A stretch of 64,000 bases of DNA, from contig NZ_JBBORC010000001.1 in assembly GCF_038004425.1 (NCBI RefSeq), positions 1,465,001 to 1,529,000 of the forward strand. Reading direction: 5' to 3'. Positions 34,411 through 43,819 of the stretch are shown in pieces. A program made the position numbers and the translations under genes. The notes under the pieces are model-generated. The model did not search any database. It was not told the origin of the DNA and worked only from the letters and a program-made list of their open reading frames with translations. The DNA is from Solibacillus sp. FSL W7-1464. GTDB lineage: Bacteria > Bacillota > Bacilli > Bacillales_A > Planococcaceae. Position 1 is the first letter of the stretch; each line of letters begins with the position of its first letter.

Positions 34411-35814
34411 TTATGACTCAATGGACAAATTATATTTTTTTATTCTTCTCATAAGTGAAGATTGGGTTATTCCCAGTGCCTCCGCTGTCTTTCTTGTTGT
34501 CTTGTTTATAGCATAGGAATTGGATATAATCCTTTTTTCCACAGAGTCTAAAACATCATTCAAGGTGTTGTTACCTTCTAAGTACGTATCAATTATAGCC
34601 TCACTATGTTCTCTCAAGTGTTCCGGCAGGTCTTTCAATTGGATTTCATTATCTGCAGAAATAATTACTAATCTCTCGATTAAGTTTTCTAGTTCTCTAA
34701 TATTTCCCGGCCAACTATATTGCTGAAGTTTCTCTAAGACATCAGGTGAAATGTGACATTTCCTTTTATGTTTGTTATTTGATTTAATTAAATAAAAATG
34801 AACAAGGCCAATTATATCTTCTTTTCTATCTTGAAGCGAAGGAACATGTACTGGCAATACGTTTAGCCTATAATACAAATCTGAACGGAAGTTACCATTT
34901 TTTACTTCATCAAATAAATTTAAATTTGTGGCAGCAATAATTCTTACATTAGCAATTTCATACTTAGTCGAACCTACAGGAAGAAATTTCTTTTGCTGCA
35001 GAAATTGCAATAGCTTTGCCTGTAGATGAATCGGTAACTCACCTATTTCATCAAGAAATAAAGTACCGCCATCTGCCAATTTTATTAATCCGGCTTTACC
35101 TGTTTTGTTTGCTCCAGTAAAAGCCCCTTTTGCATATCCAAAAAGTTCTGATTCGATAAGGGCCTCCGGTATTGCTCCGCAGTTAATTTCAATAAAAGGG
35201 CCATTGCTGCGCTCACTTAGATCATGTATCCGTTGAGCAAGCACATTTTTCCCAACCCCCGTTTCTCCCGTGAGTAACACTGTAGAATCCGTAAGAGAAA
35301 TTTTATCAATTGTTTTTAAAAGAGTAAGATAGACTGGGCTTTGTCCAGAGAAAAAATGTGAATCTAGTTTTTTTACATAATTTAAGCGGAAAATCTCCTC
35401 GCTATAACGCTTTAATAATGACTGTGTTTCTTCTAATTTATTAGTTGTTTTTACAATTTCGGTAATATCTTTTGTTTGGGCAGTAATGTACTCTATTTCC
35501 CCGACTTCATTTTTAATCGGATGTCCTAAAACAATGAACCGGCTGTCCTTACTAGTTGTAGATTGTACTGTACTAACCACCGTTTTTGTTTCGAGGACAA
35601 GTTTTACGACAGAAGGATTAAAAATACCTAATTCTTCTAAGTGATATACATCCTTTCCGATGAAGAAAGATTTAGGTTTACCTGAAAAATTCGCACAAGC
35701 CTGGTTAATACATAGAACATTCCCTTTGCTATCAGCAATTAGTACACCATCAGAAAGTGAATCAATTATCTTAATAAAAAATGGATTCTCTATAATATTA
35801 AGGATTTTTTGCAA
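34411..35814 (-). CDS. Sigma-54-dependent activator (PAS - AAA+ - Fis HTH)
   Basis: A 467-residue enhancer-binding protein. A PAS sensor domain covers about 12-120 (SDGVLIADSKGNVLCINQAC). The AAA+ domain has Walker A GETGVGK at 183-189, the sigma-54 contact loop GAFTGA at 230-235, and Walker B TLFLDEIGEL at 251-260. A Fis-type helix-turn-helix ends the protein (TRKTAEALGITQSSLMRRIKKY). No receiver domain, so a ligand bound by the PAS domain is the likely signal. TTG start 5 bases after GGGAGGGT. It is divergent from a four-gene catabolic operon that carries a -24/-12 promoter. Confidence 0.95.
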   Translation of the reverse strand: MQKILNIIENPFFIKIIDSLSDGVLIADSKGNVLCINQACANFSGKPKSFFIGKDVYHLEELGIFNPSVVKLVLETKTVVSTVQSTTSKDSRFIVLGHPIKNEVGEIEYITAQTKDITEIVKTTNKLEETQSLLKRYSEEIFRLNYVKKLDSHFFSGQSPVYLTLLKTIDKISLTDSTVLLTGETGVGKNVLAQRIHDLSERSNGPFIEINCGAIPEALIESELFGYAKGAFTGANKTGKAGLIKLADGGTLFLDEIGELPIHLQAKLLQFLQQKKFLPVGSTKYEIANVRIIAATNLNLFDEVKNGNFRSDLYYRLNVLPVHVPSLQDRKEDIIGLVHFYLIKSNNKHKRKCHISPDVLEKLQQYSWPGNIRELENLIERLVIISADNEIQLKDLPEHLREHSEAIIDTYLEGNNTLNDVLDSVEKRIISNSYAINKTTRKTAEALGITQSSLMRRIKKYNLSIES

Positions 35815-35860
35815 TTTTTACCCTCCCCATTAAACGATGAGTAGATTATAACATTATTTT

Positions 35861-35949
35861 TGAGTCAAATTCGTTTCGAAAAACTACGAAGAAAGATTTT
35901 ATAGGCTTTTAGTGAGTCGTCTTTGGTTCAAATGGCGAAATTATGAGTC
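35861..35949 (+). promoter_or_regulatory. Candidate upstream activator sites (TGAGTC repeats)
   Basis: TGAGTC occurs at 35861, 35913 and 35944; the last two extend to TGAGTCGTCTTTGG and TGAGTCGTTTTTG. They lie 80-170 bases before the -24/-12 promoter, the usual distance for enhancer-binding protein sites. Confidence 0.4.
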
Positions 35950-36029
35950 GTTTTTGTTAAAAATAAAATAAATTTATTCAAAAATTTTATATATTTGTCT
36001 ACAAAATTGGCATTTGTCCTCAAAATAGT

Positions 36030-36045
36030 TGGCATATAAATTGCT
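36030..36045 (+). promoter_or_regulatory. Sigma-54 (-24/-12) promoter
   Basis: TGGCATATAAATTGCT matches the consensus TGGCAC-N5-TTGCW at all but one position, with the invariant GG and GC correctly spaced, 49 bases before the first gene of the operon. Confidence 0.85.
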
Positions 36046-36093
36046 TTTAAAATGTTAAGTCCCTGAAATTCAGAATTAAGGAGGTTTGGGTTA

Positions 36094-37338
36094 ATGATTC
36101 GCCAAAAAATACAAATCAATAGCGATCGTCTTACGAAGGCGATCGACGAAAGTGCAGGAATAGGTGAACTATCCGAGGGTGGAATAAGAAGACTTGCACT
36201 TACTGATGAAGATAAGAAAATGAGGAACACCTTTATTCAATGGTTGAAGGATAGTAAACTTGAAGTTAGAGTGGATGATTTTGGAAATATCTATGGACGA
36301 AGAGAAGGGCTCCTCCCCGATGCTCCCGCGGTACTGATTGGATCTCATTTGGACACACAACCAGAAGGTGGCCGCTTTGACGGTATAGTGGGAGTACTTG
36401 CTGGTCTTGAAGTAATTCGTACATTGAATGACTATAACATTCAGACAGAAAAGCCAATTGAGATCGTTAATTTTACTAATGAAGAAGGTGCTAGATTTGA
36501 ACCGCCGCTTTTAGGTGCAGGGGGTGCTACAGGGCATTTTGATAAAGAATTTGTTTATAGTCGTAAAGACAAGGATGGAAAAACTTTTTTAGAAGAACTT
36601 AAAAGAATTGGGTTCCATGGTGAAAAAAGCAGCCGATTTCAAAACAGCCATTGCTACATTGAACTACACATTGAGCAAGGCCCCGTATTAGAGCATAGAG
36701 CTATAGACATTGGGGTTGTGACAGGTATTCAAGGAATTGATTGGCTAGAAGTTAAAATTACCGGACAATCTGACCACGCTGGCCCAACTCCAATGAACAT
36801 GAGAAAAGATGCACTTTATGTAGCAGCCAAACTTATCCAAATTATTAGAGATACCATTGTCAGCGAAAATAGTGAGGCAACAGCAACTGTAGGAAGAATG
36901 GAAGTAAAACCAAATTCAATCAACAGCATTCCTGGCGAAGTTGTCTTTTCGGTAGATATCAGACATTCAGATGATAGGGTTAAAGAGCATTTAACTCAAT
37001 TGATTATAGAAAAGTTAAGTGTTACTGCTGCAATTGAACAGCTTATGATAGAAATTAAAAAAATTTGGGAATCCTCTGCTAGCGATTTTTCTGCTGAACT
37101 AATTGACATCATTTCCGAAACATCCAATGAACTTGGATATAGCAGCCAAAAAATGGTTAGTGGTGCAGGCCATGATTCAAAATATATGAATGAAATTACT
37201 CCTACCGCCATGATATTTATTCAAAGTGAAGGTGGCAAGAGTCATTGTAAAGAGGAATTCACAAGTAGGAATTCAATTGACATGGGTGCCAATGTGCTAT
37301 TGCATACTATTTGTAAATTGGCCTGTGCATCCAACTGA
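36094..37338 (+). CDS. Zn-dependent hydantoinase/carbamoylase-family (M20) amidase
   Basis: A 414-residue metal-dependent amidohydrolase of the N-carbamoyl-L-amino-acid hydrolase / allantoate amidohydrolase / beta-ureidopropionase family. Metal ligands are visible as GSHLDTQPEGGRFDG (His85, Asp96), NEEGARF (Glu130/131), ELHIEQG (His near 192) and SHCKEEF near the C-terminus; the lid domain has TGQSDHAGPTPM. It should release ammonia and CO2 or cleave an N-carbamoyl/ureido compound. First gene of the sigma-54 operon; AAGGAGGT precedes ATG. Confidence 0.92.
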   Translation: MIRQKIQINSDRLTKAIDESAGIGELSEGGIRRLALTDEDKKMRNTFIQWLKDSKLEVRVDDFGNIYGRREGLLPDAPAVLIGSHLDTQPEGGRFDGIVGVLAGLEVIRTLNDYNIQTEKPIEIVNFTNEEGARFEPPLLGAGGATGHFDKEFVYSRKDKDGKTFLEELKRIGFHGEKSSRFQNSHCYIELHIEQGPVLEHRAIDIGVVTGIQGIDWLEVKITGQSDHAGPTPMNMRKDALYVAAKLIQIIRDTIVSENSEATATVGRMEVKPNSINSIPGEVVFSVDIRHSDDRVKEHLTQLIIEKLSVTAAIEQLMIEIKKIWESSASDFSAELIDIISETSNELGYSSQKMVSGAGHDSKYMNEITPTAMIFIQSEGGKSHCKEEFTSRNSIDMGANVLLHTICKLACASN

Positions 37339-37366
37339 GAAAATAAAAAAGAAGAGGTGAGTTTAT

Positions 37367-39010
37367 ATGTATGCAGATTTGATCATTACAAATGCTGAGA
37401 TTTATACAATGGATGAAAGTTATCCAATTGCTGAAAGTATGGCTATCAAAAATGGGAAAGTCATTGCTTATGATCAACAAGTTGAAAAATTAAAAGGACC
37501 GTCAACAAAAATGCAAAATTTGTATAAAAAAACGGTATTACCGGGTTTCATAGAGAGTCATACACACCCTCTGCACTATGCACTGAACTTACTTCAACTT
37601 GATTTAAGATCCGAAGTGACTCAGGATATCGAAAGTATACTTCATGCTGTAAGGGAGAAGGCAAAAGTGACCCCCAAAGGACAATGGATTTTAGGAATGG
37701 GTTGGGATGACAGCAAAATGAAAGAAAAGCGATTTCCAACAATAGAAGAATTAACTGAAGCAGCACCTGATCACCCTGTTTTTTTGAAAAGAACATGTGT
37801 GCATAATGCGGTTGTTAATCGAAAGGCCTTTGATGTAAGTGAACTTCCCGAACTCCCAAAAGATCCACAAGGGGGACACTTTCATATTAATCAGAAAACT
37901 GGAAAACCTAGCGGATTGATTCAGGAAAATGCAATGCAGGAATTTATGATTCCGCCATTCACAACAACACAGATGGTTGATACGATGTTACAGGCACAAG
38001 AGCAATTCTACCGCTGGGGTATTACTGCTGTCCACGATATGGCCGTGACTTCAAAAGAAATGGCGGTATATCAACAGCTCCAAAAAGTAGAGAACTTCCG
38101 ATTAAAAGTACGTTTATGGTTATGGGCTACTGATTTAATGGGATGGAAAGGCGTTCAAGAAGAAGTTCTTTCCCTCGGTATAGAGAGCGGAATTGGAAAT
38201 GATCGACTAAACATTCAGGGCTTAAAATATATGCTAGATGGAAGTGTTGGCGGAAAAACAGCAGCAGTAAACGAACCGTTTGAAGGTAATGAGAATACCC
38301 GTGGAATTTTATATATGAAACAAGAGAAATTAAATCAGTTAGTATCACAGGCTATAAATAATAATTTACGGGTTGCAGTACATGGAATTGGGGAACAGGC
38401 CATCGATATGGCACTGGAAGCCATTAAACAAGCTACAAATCCGGATGATAATAAAAAAATGAGAAATAGAATTGAACATTGTGCGTTACCTACTGATGAT
38501 CACCTAAAGACAATAGCAGAGTATGGGATAATTGCTGCCTCTTCCATTGGATTTGTGTATTCAATCGGTGATAGTTACTTGAAAAATTTAGGGGAAGAAC
38601 GAGCAGCTAGGGTGTTTCCGCATGCCTCTTTTAAGAGATATGGAATAATAGCTCCGGGAAACTCCGACTTACCAGTATGTAATGGAAACCCATTATTGGG
38701 CATTTATTCGGCTGTTACTCGTAAAACAGTGGGAGGGCGGCAACTTGGGACAGACGAAGCAATTTCTGCTGAGGAAGCAATAAGAGCGTATACAATAGAT
38801 GCAGCTTATTCTGGTTGTGATGAGAATATTATAGGGTCACTTTCAATTGGCAAGTATGCTGATTTTATAGTATTGAATCAAAATCCGTTCAAGGTGGATC
38901 AAGAAAAGATTAAAGATATAAAAGTTATTCGGACAGTTATCGAGGGTGAGACAGTTTTTATCAGTGAGAACGCGTTAGAGGCCGAAGAGGTTTTTAGTAA
39001 GAATTATTGA
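37367..39010 (+). CDS. Amidohydrolase family protein (YtcJ-like)
   Basis: A 547-residue metal-dependent amidohydrolase (amidohydrolase_3 branch). The HxH metal motif is in GFIESHTHP (about 58-66), IEHCALP supplies a further histidine, and the unusual APGNSDLPVCNGNPLLGIYSAVTRK loop replaces the common GSDxP loop. Substrates of YtcJ-like enzymes are mostly unknown; within this operon it may act before or after the carbamoylase on a cyclic or N-acylated compound. 28 bases downstream of the previous gene, with GAGGTGAG before ATG. Confidence 0.9.
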   Translation: MYADLIITNAEIYTMDESYPIAESMAIKNGKVIAYDQQVEKLKGPSTKMQNLYKKTVLPGFIESHTHPLHYALNLLQLDLRSEVTQDIESILHAVREKAKVTPKGQWILGMGWDDSKMKEKRFPTIEELTEAAPDHPVFLKRTCVHNAVVNRKAFDVSELPELPKDPQGGHFHINQKTGKPSGLIQENAMQEFMIPPFTTTQMVDTMLQAQEQFYRWGITAVHDMAVTSKEMAVYQQLQKVENFRLKVRLWLWATDLMGWKGVQEEVLSLGIESGIGNDRLNIQGLKYMLDGSVGGKTAAVNEPFEGNENTRGILYMKQEKLNQLVSQAINNNLRVAVHGIGEQAIDMALEAIKQATNPDDNKKMRNRIEHCALPTDDHLKTIAEYGIIAASSIGFVYSIGDSYLKNLGEERAARVFPHASFKRYGIIAPGNSDLPVCNGNPLLGIYSAVTRKTVGGRQLGTDEAISAEEAIRAYTIDAAYSGCDENIIGSLSIGKYADFIVLNQNPFKVDQEKIKDIKVIRTVIEGETVFISENALEAEEVFSKNY

Positions 39011-39039
39011 AGAAATTTAATTGAAAAGGGGGAAATGTA

Positions 39040-40482
39040 ATGTTTAATTCACAAGAACAAACGATTTTAGGTGGAATTGTTATCTTTTATTTCCTATTTC
39101 TATTTGCAATTTCTTTTTACATCAATCAAAAGAGTATTAAAACATACGATGATTACAACGTAGCTGGCAGATCCGTATCCATTTATCCATTAATATTAAC
39201 TTTCGTTGGAACAGCAATTGGAGGTTCCACTCTGTTGGGATTCATGACAAATGGGTACAACTTCGGCATGGGACAAAACTGGCTAAATTTCAGTATTTTT
39301 ATTACAGGTGTTTTAATGATGTTTTTCTTCCTGAAAAAAATCAGGAAGTATGGGGAAGAATATAACATGGTAACCATCGCAGATTTTACCACATTACGAT
39401 TTGGTGAAGGTGCCCGTTTCCCTACAGTGATTAGTATTTTAATAGCATATAGTGCTATTACTGGGATGCAATTTATTGCTATTGCTACTATTCTGAACTT
39501 AACTATTGGAATTAGTATGACAGCTGGTATTATTATTAGTTGGATAATGCTTACATTAAAGACTTATTTCGGTGGTATGAAATCTGTTATTTGGCAAGAT
39601 GCATTTCATGGAACAATACAAACTATTGGTATCTTCATTCTATTTGTTACTGTTATTTTCGTATCAGGCGGTTGGAATAAAATTTCTGAAAATGCTCTCG
39701 CGATAAATGAAGGAGCTAATTTGAATATATTTAATATTTCGATGACGGAGGTATTGGTATACCTTTTGACTATTGGGGGATATCAATTTGTCAGACAGGA
39801 TCTATGGCAGCGATTTTGGGCAGCCAAAGATTTAAAAACAGCTTCACGAGGTTACTGGATTTCCATTATTGTAGCATTTGCGACAGGTATGGCCGTTATT
39901 ATCATAGGTATTTACGGTAAATATGGCTTGCCAATGGGCGAGATTAATCCAACTTTAGCGTATTATGCCATTACAGAACATGTTTTCAATTTCCCGATGG
40001 TTGTAGTAATGATTGTCGCGTTACTGGCCACGGTTATCTCTACTGCGGATTCATTTTTCATGGCAGGTGCTTCATCGATCGTGAATGATGTCATTAGGCC
40101 GCGTATGAAAATCCAGGATGACAAAAAACTCTTAAAATACAGCAGATTATCAGTTTTTATAGTTTCACTATTAGCTTTAGGGCTGTCCCTTTATATTCCA
40201 CAGCTTGTTAATTTATGGGTAACAGGAACTGCAATGCTTGTATCAGCCTTGGTAGCCCCAGTAACTTTTGGGCTGTTTTGGAAAGGCACGACAAAACTTG
40301 GCGGCACTATAGGGATGTGGGTTGGCTTATTCGTAGCTATAGGCTGGCAATTAGCAGGACATCCATTCGGCATTCATCCTGTATTCTTGGGATTACCTAT
40401 TTCTATATTTTTAACAGTTGTTGTTTCACTCATGACTCTCCCAAAGAATTCAGTAAATCAAACAGAACAAGAATTGACTTAA
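39040..40482 (+). CDS. Sodium:solute symporter (SSS family)
   Basis: A 480-residue membrane protein with about 13 hydrophobic segments. The N-terminal YDDYNVAGRSVSIYPLILTFVGTAIGGSTLLGF and the central VRQDLWQRFWAAKDLKTASRG and ATVISTADSFFMAGAS stretches are typical of the Na+/solute symporter family, and the latter contains the sodium-site serines and threonines. It is the probable uptake system for the substrate of the two hydrolases. AAAGGGGG precedes ATG, 29 bases after the amidohydrolase. Confidence 0.93.
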   Translation: MFNSQEQTILGGIVIFYFLFLFAISFYINQKSIKTYDDYNVAGRSVSIYPLILTFVGTAIGGSTLLGFMTNGYNFGMGQNWLNFSIFITGVLMMFFFLKKIRKYGEEYNMVTIADFTTLRFGEGARFPTVISILIAYSAITGMQFIAIATILNLTIGISMTAGIIISWIMLTLKTYFGGMKSVIWQDAFHGTIQTIGIFILFVTVIFVSGGWNKISENALAINEGANLNIFNISMTEVLVYLLTIGGYQFVRQDLWQRFWAAKDLKTASRGYWISIIVAFATGMAVIIIGIYGKYGLPMGEINPTLAYYAITEHVFNFPMVVVMIVALLATVISTADSFFMAGASSIVNDVIRPRMKIQDDKKLLKYSRLSVFIVSLLALGLSLYIPQLVNLWVTGTAMLVSALVAPVTFGLFWKGTTKLGGTIGMWVGLFVAIGWQLAGHPFGIHPVFLGLPISIFLTVVVSLMTLPKNSVNQTEQELT

Positions 40483-40508
40483 AATAAGATATGTCGAGAA
40501 AATGCACT

Positions 40509-40548
40509 TGGAAAAGGGAAGGGGACATATACCTTCTTTTTCCATCTG
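40509..40548 (+). terminator. Intercistronic hairpin between symporter and MFS genes
   Basis: GGAAAAGGGAAGG pairs imperfectly with CCTTCTTTTTCC around CATATA. No clean T run, so it may be a leaky terminator or RNA-stabilising stem. Confidence 0.45.
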
Positions 40549-40616
40549 TCATGTCTTGCTGTTCTAAAATAATTTTTGGCATAAGAACGGTTACTAAGCA
40601 GGGAGAGGAGTTATGG

Positions 40617-41798
40617 ATGGCCTTTACATTTCGAAACCAAACTACCTTTTTATTCGTTTCTTTCTTATTTTGGGTTTCTCAATTTATTTATGTTCCTGTA
40701 TTAGCGCCATATATAGAATCACAAGGTGGGAAATATACTTTTATTGGCCTTGTATTAGGCAGTTATGGCGTTTTCCAATTAATTAGCCGAATGCCCATTG
40801 GAATTTTTTCGGATCTTTTAAAAATAAGGAAACCCTTTATTTTATTTGGTTTGTTTATTAGTGCATTAAGCTGCTTGACATTTGCAATAACAGATCAATT
40901 AGGATGGATACTTGTGGCGCGATCACTAGCAGGGCTTGCAGCTGCAACATGGGTGGTATTTACAGTTCTTTATTCAAGTTATTTCACGGATCAACAGATC
41001 ACTAAGGCAATGGGGAGCATTTCCCTAGTTGTAGTTCTGGCCCAATTTACAGGCATGGGTCTTAGCGGGTATGCGATAGCACAATGGGGATGGAATGGAC
41101 CGTTTTGGCTGGGAGCAATAATTGCCCTAATTGGCATGCTCCTATCCGTGTTAGTATTTGAATCAAAAGAAAAAGTCACTAGTGAGCCTATTAGATTCAA
41201 AGAATTGACGTCTATAATTACCTATGTCCCTCTCATAAAAGTTTCAGTATTGTCTATTGTAGCCCACGGAATTCTCTTTACAACAATGTTTGGTTTTACA
41301 CCGGCATATGCACTGGAAATCGGTTTCAAAGCAACCGATATAAGTTTAGTCACTATTGCCTTTATGATACCACATGCAATAGCAGCAATTGTAAGCGGCA
41401 AATATTTCGTTCCAATGTTAGGGAAGTGGCGAACGTTACAGTTAGCTTTTTGTTCAGTGACTGTTTTTACGTTACTTACACCTGTAATAGATGGAAAATT
41501 GCTATTTTGTATCTTGCAAATATTTAACGGCTTTTCGCTTGGCCTCCTATTTCCTGTACTATTGGCGATGGTAGTAGAATTGGTGCCGTATCAGAAAAGA
41601 GCTACAGCTATGGGAGTTTACCAAGCTCTATATGCACTGGGAATGTTTATTGGTCCATTTGTGGGTGGGATACTCAATTCATATTTAGGGATCGGTGGCG
41701 CATTTTATCTATCAGGCATAGCCGGAAGTATTGCAACAATCTTTACGTTTATTTGGAACTTTAAAGAACAAAATAAATTAAATGTGCAACCTGATTAA
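40617..41798 (+). CDS. MFS transporter
   Basis: A 393-residue, 12-segment MFS protein with RMPIGIFSDLLKIRKP after segment 2 and PYQKRATAMGVYQALYALGMFIGP in the second half. The frame is open 42 codons further upstream, but those residues are non-hydrophobic; ATG 40617 lies 7 bases after GGGAGAGGA. It shares the direction of the sigma-54 operon and could export a product or take up a substrate; the 134-base gap with a hairpin leaves cotranscription uncertain. Confidence 0.88.
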   Translation: MAFTFRNQTTFLFVSFLFWVSQFIYVPVLAPYIESQGGKYTFIGLVLGSYGVFQLISRMPIGIFSDLLKIRKPFILFGLFISALSCLTFAITDQLGWILVARSLAGLAAATWVVFTVLYSSYFTDQQITKAMGSISLVVVLAQFTGMGLSGYAIAQWGWNGPFWLGAIIALIGMLLSVLVFESKEKVTSEPIRFKELTSIITYVPLIKVSVLSIVAHGILFTTMFGFTPAYALEIGFKATDISLVTIAFMIPHAIAAIVSGKYFVPMLGKWRTLQLAFCSVTVFTLLTPVIDGKLLFCILQIFNGFSLGLLFPVLLAMVVELVPYQKRATAMGVYQALYALGMFIGPFVGGILNSYLGIGGAFYLSGIAGSIATIFTFIWNFKEQNKLNVQPD

Positions 41799-41835
41799 AG
41801 AATAGTATTATCCAAACTTACTGAATATTGTAAGG

Positions 41836-41874
41836 AGAACGATTTCATTTTGAATGGATTTCGTTCTTTTTTTA
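41836..41874 (+). terminator. Terminator of the catabolic operon
   Basis: AGAACGA...ATT pairs with AAT...TCGTTCT, followed by a run of eight T. Confidence 0.8.
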
Positions 41875-41938
41875 TTGGGAAAAAGGGGTAAAAACGTTTT
41901 TTGTTGAAGTTAATCACATAGGACTGCTGTACATATGT

Positions 41939-41967
41939 TTGTGATAAATGATTAAGAATGGTATAAG
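41939..41967 (+). promoter_or_regulatory. Promoter of the BceRS-type genes
   Basis: TTGTGA, 17 bases, TATAAG; transcription would start about 45 bases before the response regulator. Confidence 0.6.
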
Positions 41968-42016
41968 TGTAAATGAATTTTAATCTGGAACTCCAAACGT
42001 TAAAGGAAGTGAACGT

Positions 42017-42685
42017 ATGTCAAAAATCGTAATTATAGAGGATACGGAAACGATAAGAGAAGAATTGAAAACTTTTTTAATCACATATGGGTTTGAAGCA
42101 ATTGCACCGACAAACTTTGAAAATATTATTCAAGAAACGCTAAACGAAGCACCGGATCTTATATTGCTGGATATCAACCTACCCATTTTTGATGGTTACT
42201 ATATTTGCAGGGAAATAAGGAAACAATCGGATGTGCCGATCATCGTCGTGACGAGCAGGGATAACGAGATGGATGAACTGATGAGTATGAATTTAGGTGC
42301 GGATGATTTTGTTACAAAGCCTTATAACACTCAGATTCTTTTGGCAAGAATTGAAACCATTTTAAGAAGAGTTCAGGGATCGAGTATGCGGGATACTCTT
42401 GTTTATAATGATTTAAAGCTCAATTTATCCAACGGTTCTGTTACTTATAAAGGGGAGAAGGCAGAACTCACTAAAAATGAAATCAAAATACTTTCCTGTC
42501 TTTATAAAAACAAAGGAAAAATCGTATCAAGGGACGACCTCATGGATTTTATGTGGAACGCAGATGTCTTTGTAGATGATAATAACTTATCGGTCAACGT
42601 CACGAGATTAAGAAAAAAACTTGAAGCGTTAGGTATGGAGAAAAATATTGAAACGAGACGCGGGTTAGGATATATACTTCCATGA
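42017..42685 (+). CDS. OmpR-family response regulator (BceR-like)
   Basis: A 222-residue regulator: receiver domain with phospho-acceptor Asp52 in LILLDINLP, TSRDNEMDE and FVTKPYN; C-terminal winged helix from about 130 (LTKNEIKILSCLYKNKGKIVSRDDLMDFMW, NLSVNVTRLRKKLE). Sequence and neighbours fit the BceR type that responds to cell-wall-active peptides through an ABC transporter. AAAGGAAGTGA precedes ATG; overlaps the kinase gene by 4 bases. Confidence 0.95.
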   Translation: MSKIVIIEDTETIREELKTFLITYGFEAIAPTNFENIIQETLNEAPDLILLDINLPIFDGYYICREIRKQSDVPIIVVTSRDNEMDELMSMNLGADDFVTKPYNTQILLARIETILRRVQGSSMRDTLVYNDLKLNLSNGSVTYKGEKAELTKNEIKILSCLYKNKGKIVSRDDLMDFMWNADVFVDDNNLSVNVTRLRKKLEALGMEKNIETRRGLGYILP

Positions 42686-43695
42686 CACTAAAAGAATATG
42701 TTAAAGACAGAACTGTATTCCTGCTCATGAATTTCATATTATTTATCATTATTGGCGGCATTATGATACTTGTCAGGATGAATGTCCAAACAGTTTTTCT
42801 TATTTTCTGTATTTGGTTTTTTCCACTCTTCATATATATGTTGATCGAATATTTTAAGCAGAAAATTTTTTATGATGAATTAACGAGCATTATGGATGAT
42901 TTAGATCAGAAATACTTGCTGCCTGAAGTTATGAAAGAGCCTGAAACTGTGGAAGGTAAGGCTTTGTATGAGGCATTGCGTCAGGCAAACAAAGATATGC
43001 ATGAGCATGTAAAAAGTTATCGTGACCGGGAAAATGAGTACAGGGAATATATTGAAACATGGATCCATGAAATTAAAACACCCATTGCCTCCACAAGGCT
43101 GATCATTGAAAATAATCAAAATGGCGTTACCCGAAATATTAAAGAGGAAATAAAGAAGATTGAAGAATATATCGAGCAGGTTCTCTATTATTCAAGAAGT
43201 AATAATGTGAGCAAGGATTACCTTATAAAAGAGGTACCTTTAGCTGACCTTGTAAGAAGTGTTATAAGGAGAAATTCAAGGGATTTTATTAGTAAAGGAA
43301 TTTCAATTGACCTTGAAAAAGTTGAAGGGATCGTTTTCAGTGATACAAAATGGCTGGAATTTATCTTGAATCAGCTGATCGGGAATGCAATTAAGTATAA
43401 CCGAGAACGTGATGGAAAGGTAATCATCCATACGGTCAGAAACGAAAATAATATCGTTCTTACGATTGAGGACAACGGGATAGGGATTCCAGAAAAGGAT
43501 ATACATCGGGTTTTTGAAAAAGGGTTCACCGGGGAAAATGGTAGGCAATTCGGGAAGTCTACCGGTATCGGTCTTTATTTATGTAAAAAACTCGCAGATC
43601 GGCTTGGCTTAGGTCTTACCATCACATCAAAGGCGGGTGAAGGAACAAAGGTGAGTATTATTTTCCCTTTAACCAACGTAAACTTCATGCAGTAA
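42682..43695 (+). CDS. Intramembrane-sensing histidine kinase (BceS-like)
   Basis: A 337-residue kinase with two N-terminal membrane segments (about 12-32 and 38-58) and almost no extracellular loop, the hallmark of intramembrane-sensing kinases that take their signal from a partner transporter. The phospho-acceptor histidine is in ETWIHEIKTPIAS; ATPase motifs are NQLIGNAIKYN, EDNGIGIPE and GKSTGIGLYLCKKLA. Its partner is presumably the BceAB-type transporter 0.8 kb downstream. Confidence 0.95.
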   Translation: MTLKEYVKDRTVFLLMNFILFIIIGGIMILVRMNVQTVFLIFCIWFFPLFIYMLIEYFKQKIFYDELTSIMDDLDQKYLLPEVMKEPETVEGKALYEALRQANKDMHEHVKSYRDRENEYREYIETWIHEIKTPIASTRLIIENNQNGVTRNIKEEIKKIEEYIEQVLYYSRSNNVSKDYLIKEVPLADLVRSVIRRNSRDFISKGISIDLEKVEGIVFSDTKWLEFILNQLIGNAIKYNRERDGKVIIHTVRNENNIVLTIEDNGIGIPEKDIHRVFEKGFTGENGRQFGKSTGIGLYLCKKLADRLGLGLTITSKAGEGTKVSIIFPLTNVNFMQ

Positions 43696-43710
43696 TGCAA
43701 CATAGAATAG

Positions 43711-43757
43711 CGGGTTTATAGCGATTGTACATTACAATAGCTATAAGTCCGTTTTTT
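43711..43757 (+). terminator. Terminator after the kinase gene
   Basis: CGG..TTATAGC..ATTGT pairs with ACAAT..GCTATAA..CCG, then a T run. Confidence 0.8.
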
Positions 43758-43819
43758 ATTTATTCGGGAATGCTTAACGTATTGTAAATCCCTTAAACTA
43801 AAAATTTTATTTACGTCTA

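Noticed and set aside
40491-40616. N-terminal extension of the MFS protein
   Set aside because: The upstream 42 codons cross an intercistronic hairpin and have no ribosome site; ATG 40617 has GGGAGAGGA correctly spaced.
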